From positions 1-10,185 of the forward strand of contig AUXH01000666.1 in assembly GCA_000482145.1 (NCBI GenBank): a DNA stretch of 10,185 bases, read 5' to 3'. The notes below the pieces were generated by a model. It did not search any database. It was given only the letters and a program-made list of their open reading frames with translations, and was not told the DNA's origin. Every line of letters begins with the position of its first letter. Position 1 is the first letter of the stretch. Made by a program: the position numbers and the translations under genes. The stretch is from Strigomonas culicis (lineage: Eukaryota; Euglenozoa; Kinetoplastea; Trypanosomatida; Trypanosomatidae). This document shows, in pieces, positions 7,108-10,185 of the stretch.

Positions 7108-9126
7108 ATGTTCCGCGCCTCGATTCGTCGGCTCTACCCAGCAGGCGCCCTGGCCCTCGCGGCTGCGCTGCCAGCAGCACCCACCGGTGGACAGCGTTCC
7201 ACTCTGCGCCCGCGCAGCGCCGACGGCATCAGCAGCGGCGGCATCCGCCGCCTTCTGGGTGGCACGTGTGGCAGGTCCAGCACAGCGGCGGCCGCGGCGC
7301 TGTGGATGCCGTCGCGCGACAAGACGCAGCGCGTCGGCGACCAGCTCATCTACCAGTCGGACCAGCCGTCCGTGGTAGATAAGCTGAAGGGCGAGCGGAC
7401 CTTCTACGAGTACATCGCGCGCCGCATCGCAGACCCAGCCCTGCATGACAAGGTCGCCTGCGTCCAGGCGGAGACGGGGCAGGAGATGACCTACGGCAAC
7501 CTGCAGCTCGCGATCCAGCGCATGTCGGAGTTGCTCTACCACGAGGCGAAGGTGCGCAAGGGAGATGTGGTGTGCATCTCGATGCTTAACACGATCGCCT
7601 TCGCGCCCTCCGTGTTCGGCTCGCTGCGGCTCGGCGCGGTTGTATCAGCCGTCAACGCGGTCGCGGACCCCGTCACCTTCGCCTACCATCTCCGCGCGAG
7701 CAACGCGAAGGTGGTGCTCGGCATGCGGTACTTCAAGCAGCGCATCCAGGAGGCCACCGCGATCTACAAGAAGGAGACCGGGGAGGACATCCTGGTGCTG
7801 TACCCGGAGGATCTGCTGCAGATGAAGAAGGGGGAGAAGATCTCGCTCTACCTCAACCTCCCGACCGTGCGGCGCGTGCCACCGGGGTACAAGCCGCTCG
7901 CAGATGCGTCGCTGGACGACACGGTGTTCATCCCCTTCTCCTCCGGCACCACCGGCCTGCCCAAGGGCGTGCAGCTCACGAACCGCAACCTCATCGTCAA
8001 CACGGAGCAGGTGGTGGATATCCACCGCATCGCCCGCGACGACGTGAGCGTCTGCGTCGTGCCCTTCTTCCACATCTTCGGCTTCACGTGCTGCCTCACG
8101 ACCGTGCTGGCACAGGGCGCGAAGCAGGTCATCATGGTGAAGTACGCGCTCGACGCGTACCTCGAGAACTGCCAGAAGTACCGCGCGACGGTGAACCTGG
8201 TCGCGCCGCCGATTGTCATCTCGCTCATCAAGCACCGCCAGAAGGTGAAGCAGTACAACCTCTCGTCCCTCCGCGCGATCCGCAGCGGCGCCGCGCCGCT
8301 CTCCGCGTCGATGGAGAAGCAGCTGGAGGAGCTCTTTCCCTCCTGTACTGCCGGCCAGGGCTACGGCATGACCGAGATGTCGCCGGTCGTCACCGCCGTC
8401 CCCACCGGTGTCACGCGCGAGCAGCGCACCTACGGCAGCGCCGGCAAGCTCGTCGCCGACACGGAGATGCGCATCGTGCGGGTGGACGACACTCAGCAGA
8501 GCGGCGAGGACCGGTCCGCTGGCGTCGACGCGGAGGAGGGCGCGGAGGGCGAGATCTGGTTCCGCGGCCCGCAGCTCATGAAGGGCTACCTGAAGGAGGA
8601 GGACACCGCCAAGTGCATGCAGGACGGGTGGTACCGCACCGGCGACATCGGCAAGTTCGACCTCGAGACCGGCGACCTCGTCATCACGGACCGCCTGAAG
8701 GAGCTGATCAAGTACAAGGGCTTCCAGGTGTCGCCGGCCGCGCTGGAGAACGCGCTCCTGGACCACCCGTGGGTACACGAATGCGTCGTGATGGGTCTGC
8801 CGGACCCCCGCAACGTCAGCTTCGAGTACCCGCGCGCACTGGTCGTGTTGGCGCCGACGCTGTCGCCCGAGGAGCGCCTGTCCGCGCCACAGGCACTGCA
8901 TAACTTCATGCGCAACCGTCTGCCGCCGCACAAGCAGCTGCATGGCGGCATCCGCATCGTGGACGCCATCCTGAAGAGCGAGGCGGGGAAGATCCTGCGC
9001 CGGCAGGTGAAGAAGGAGGAGATCGCCTGGCTCGCGCGGCACGCGGACGAGGTGCGGCAGGTGTTGGAGAAGCACAGGGTGGAGAGCGACGCATCGGCGG
9101 TGAAGCCGGAGGCGCACGGCCAGTAG
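7108..9126 (+). CDS. 4-coumarate:CoA ligase-like acyl-CoA synthetase, intact paralogue
   Basis: A complete 672-residue ANL-superfamily enzyme, expected to adenylate a carboxylic acid with ATP and transfer the acyl group to CoA. The start is the first ATG after an in-frame TAA at 7063-7065. The first ~65 residues are Arg/Ala/Ser-rich with almost no acidic residues, consistent with a mitochondrial presequence. They are longer than in the upstream paralogue, which accounts for most of the size difference. Motifs in order: SSGTTGLPKGV at 278-288 (phosphate binding), FFHIFGF at 320-326, YGMTEMSP at 419-426, YRTGD with the ribose-binding aspartate at 513, TDRLKELIKYKGFQVSP with D528 and R529 (hinge), and LKSEAGKILRR with the catalytic lysine at 628. 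The last motif departs from the usual PKxxSGK: Pro is Leu and Ser is Ala. The C-terminus is hydrophilic, ending AHGQ, with no peroxisomal SKL-like signal. In these organisms phenylpropanoid synthesis is not expected, so a fatty or other organic acid is the likelier substrate. Confidence 0.95.
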   Translation: MFRASIRRLYPAGALALAAALPAAPTGGQRSTLRPRSADGISSGGIRRLLGGTCGRSSTAAAAALWMPSRDKTQRVGDQLIYQSDQPSVVDKLKGERTFYEYIARRIADPALHDKVACVQAETGQEMTYGNLQLAIQRMSELLYHEAKVRKGDVVCISMLNTIAFAPSVFGSLRLGAVVSAVNAVADPVTFAYHLRASNAKVVLGMRYFKQRIQEATAIYKKETGEDILVLYPEDLLQMKKGEKISLYLNLPTVRRVPPGYKPLADASLDDTVFIPFSSGTTGLPKGVQLTNRNLIVNTEQVVDIHRIARDDVSVCVVPFFHIFGFTCCLTTVLAQGAKQVIMVKYALDAYLENCQKYRATVNLVAPPIVISLIKHRQKVKQYNLSSLRAIRSGAAPLSASMEKQLEELFPSCTAGQGYGMTEMSPVVTAVPTGVTREQRTYGSAGKLVADTEMRIVRVDDTQQSGEDRSAGVDAEEGAEGEIWFRGPQLMKGYLKEEDTAKCMQDGWYRTGDIGKFDLETGDLVITDRLKELIKYKGFQVSPAALENALLDHPWVHECVVMGLPDPRNVSFEYPRALVVLAPTLSPEERLSAPQALHNFMRNRLPPHKQLHGGIRIVDAILKSEAGKILRRQVKKEEIAWLARHADEVRQVLEKHRVESDASAVKPEAHGQ

Positions 9127-10185
9127 CGACAGGCGGTGTATCGAAGCCTTTAACGTAAGTATATACAGATATACACACACATATATATATGTAAAAGAAA
9201 AACGACAGAAAGAGAAAAGAGAAAAGAAAAGATTAGTTGAAATGGAATTAAAAGGAAAGAAAAACATAAACAAAAGGAGATGAATACAGTGTTCATAAAT
9301 AGCTTAGCGTTTCTTTTTCGTTTGATTTACTTGTCATATCATTCCCCTCCCTTTTTTTACTGTTTTTTTTTTAGTCATTATTACTCTTAATTCCATTATT
9401 TTATGTATAGTTTTTTCGCCTTCGCAAGATGATTAAAGCACATGAATATACCTATATATATATCTTTAAAACGCTTTTATTTATTTTTCAATACTTCTTT
9501 GGTTTTATTTCGTTTTCATTGAAACAGGCACACTTCGTATATATGAAACAAAAAAATGAAAAACTTCGTTTTTTACGATAAGAATCGATAAGAATACTCC
9601 AAAAAAGAACTCGAAAAAAAAAGACAAAAACTCTAAGAGAGAAACAATGCTTCATAACAATTCGCTTTTCTTCTTTTTTACAAACCTCCCAAAACGATTT
9701 CTTTGTTTTTATTTCATCAATTCGTTTTTTGTTTGCTTTTAAAACGAACCGTTTTTTAAGCCAACATTTTTTTTTTCATTTTTTTTAAGTGTCCTGTTTT
9801 TTTTTGTTTTTGCATGCTACCCCTTCCCCTCACTCCCCTCTTTCTTTCTTTCGTTGCGTTTATTTTTATTTTTCTCAAATCTTGAAAAGATTTATTACTC
9901 TTTCTTTCGCACTTCTTTTTTTTTTTTGGTGTTTCTATCCTTCTGTGGTGAGTGAAAAGGAAAATACTCTTTTCTTTCTCTTTTATTTTTCTTCGATAGC
10001 TCAGCTTTGCCAATCAAGAAAAAAAGGAAACAAAATGAATACAGTCATTTTCATTGACGTTTGTGTGTATTGCTTCGTTAGAGTATAAAAATGTAGATCG
10101 ATATATGTGTGTGTATGTTCCTCCTTTATTTTTTGCTACCACTTTTTCTTTCTCGATCTGCCTCTCTCTCTCTCTCTCTCGTTTA
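9127..10185. other. AT-rich downstream intergenic region
   Basis: About 1.06 kb with no supported gene. It holds a mixed AC/AT microsatellite near 9172-9190, a 10-base tandem repeat (CGATAAGAAT at 9576-9585 and 9586-9595), and a 7-base perfect hairpin (AAATCTT at 9877-9883, AAGATTT at 9887-9893). Long T-rich stretches run from about 9770 to 9990. A 99-codon open frame at 9789-10088 is Phe-rich, arises from poly-T, and is not credited. The region should contain the 3' UTR of the second synthetase and the beginning of the next gene's splice signal. Confidence 0.82.
10162..10180 (+). repeat. Short CT repeat at the right edge
   Basis: Nine CT units plus a C close the window, after a T/C-rich stretch. 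By analogy with the other spacers this is probably the polypyrimidine tract for a gene just beyond the right edge. Confidence 0.85.

Noticed and set aside
7645..9273. 542-codon open frame on the - strand opposite the second synthetase
   Set aside because: Antisense artefact of GC-rich coding DNA; the + strand has all ANL motifs.
9280..10045. Repeated 11-mer ATGAATACAGT at 9280-9290 and 10035-10045
   Set aside because: Short, only two copies, and surroundings are not similar; readily expected by chance in AT-rich sequence.
9789..10088. 99-codon Phe-rich open frame near the right edge
   Set aside because: Built from poly-T and T/C runs that act as spacer or splice signal; composition does not match coding regions.

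Overview
The window looks like part of a directional gene cluster on a trypanosomatid chromosome (Leishmania, Crithidia or Leptomonas-like kinetoplastid). The coding blocks are intronless, very GC-rich and G/C-ending at third codon positions. They are separated by 0.7-1.3 kb of AT-rich DNA full of poly-T, poly-A, CT, CA and TA tracts. All four supported genes are on the + strand. Each is preceded on the same strand by pyrimidine tracts and an AG, as expected for polycistronic transcription with spliced-leader trans-splicing. There are no bacterial-style promoters, operators or ribosome-binding sites. The species cannot be named from this sequence.

Layout: (1) 1-64 is a pure (CT)32 tract. (2) 152-976 is an unrecognised 274-aa protein with an Arg-rich, organelle-targeting-like N-terminus. 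(3) 977-1649 is intergenic. (4) 1650-3489 is a 4-coumarate:CoA ligase-like acyl-CoA synthetase (ANL/AMP-binding superfamily), broken by a one-base shift at the G run 2828-2831. (5) 3490-4756 is a long AT-rich intergenic region. (6) 4757-6379 is a 540-aa protein carrying a split DUF179/AlgH (UPF0301, COG1678) domain after a ~260-aa N-terminal extension. (7) 6380-7107 is intergenic. (8) 7108-9126 is an intact 672-aa paralogue of the synthetase in (4). (9) 9127-10185 is intergenic, ending in another CT tract that may belong to the next gene.

How the genes relate: the two synthetases are clearly paralogues, with the DUF179 gene between them. They share stretches of 49, 55 and 58 bases without a single difference, inside genes that otherwise differ at many codons. 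This suggests partial gene conversion or strong local constraint. Both have basic, alanine-rich N-termini before the AMP-binding domain and no SKL-type peroxisomal C-terminus, so I infer mitochondrial acyl activation; the carboxylic acid substrate is unknown. In trypanosomatids neighbours in a transcription unit need not share a function, so the position of the DUF179 gene between the synthetases is not evidence of a common pathway.

I found no mobile element, CRISPR array, tRNA or rRNA. The points most worth checking are the frameshift in the first synthetase, the conserved blocks between the paralogues, the unusual architecture of the DUF179 protein (LYR-like N-terminus, charged insert before the last helix), and the upstream ORF overlapping its start codon.
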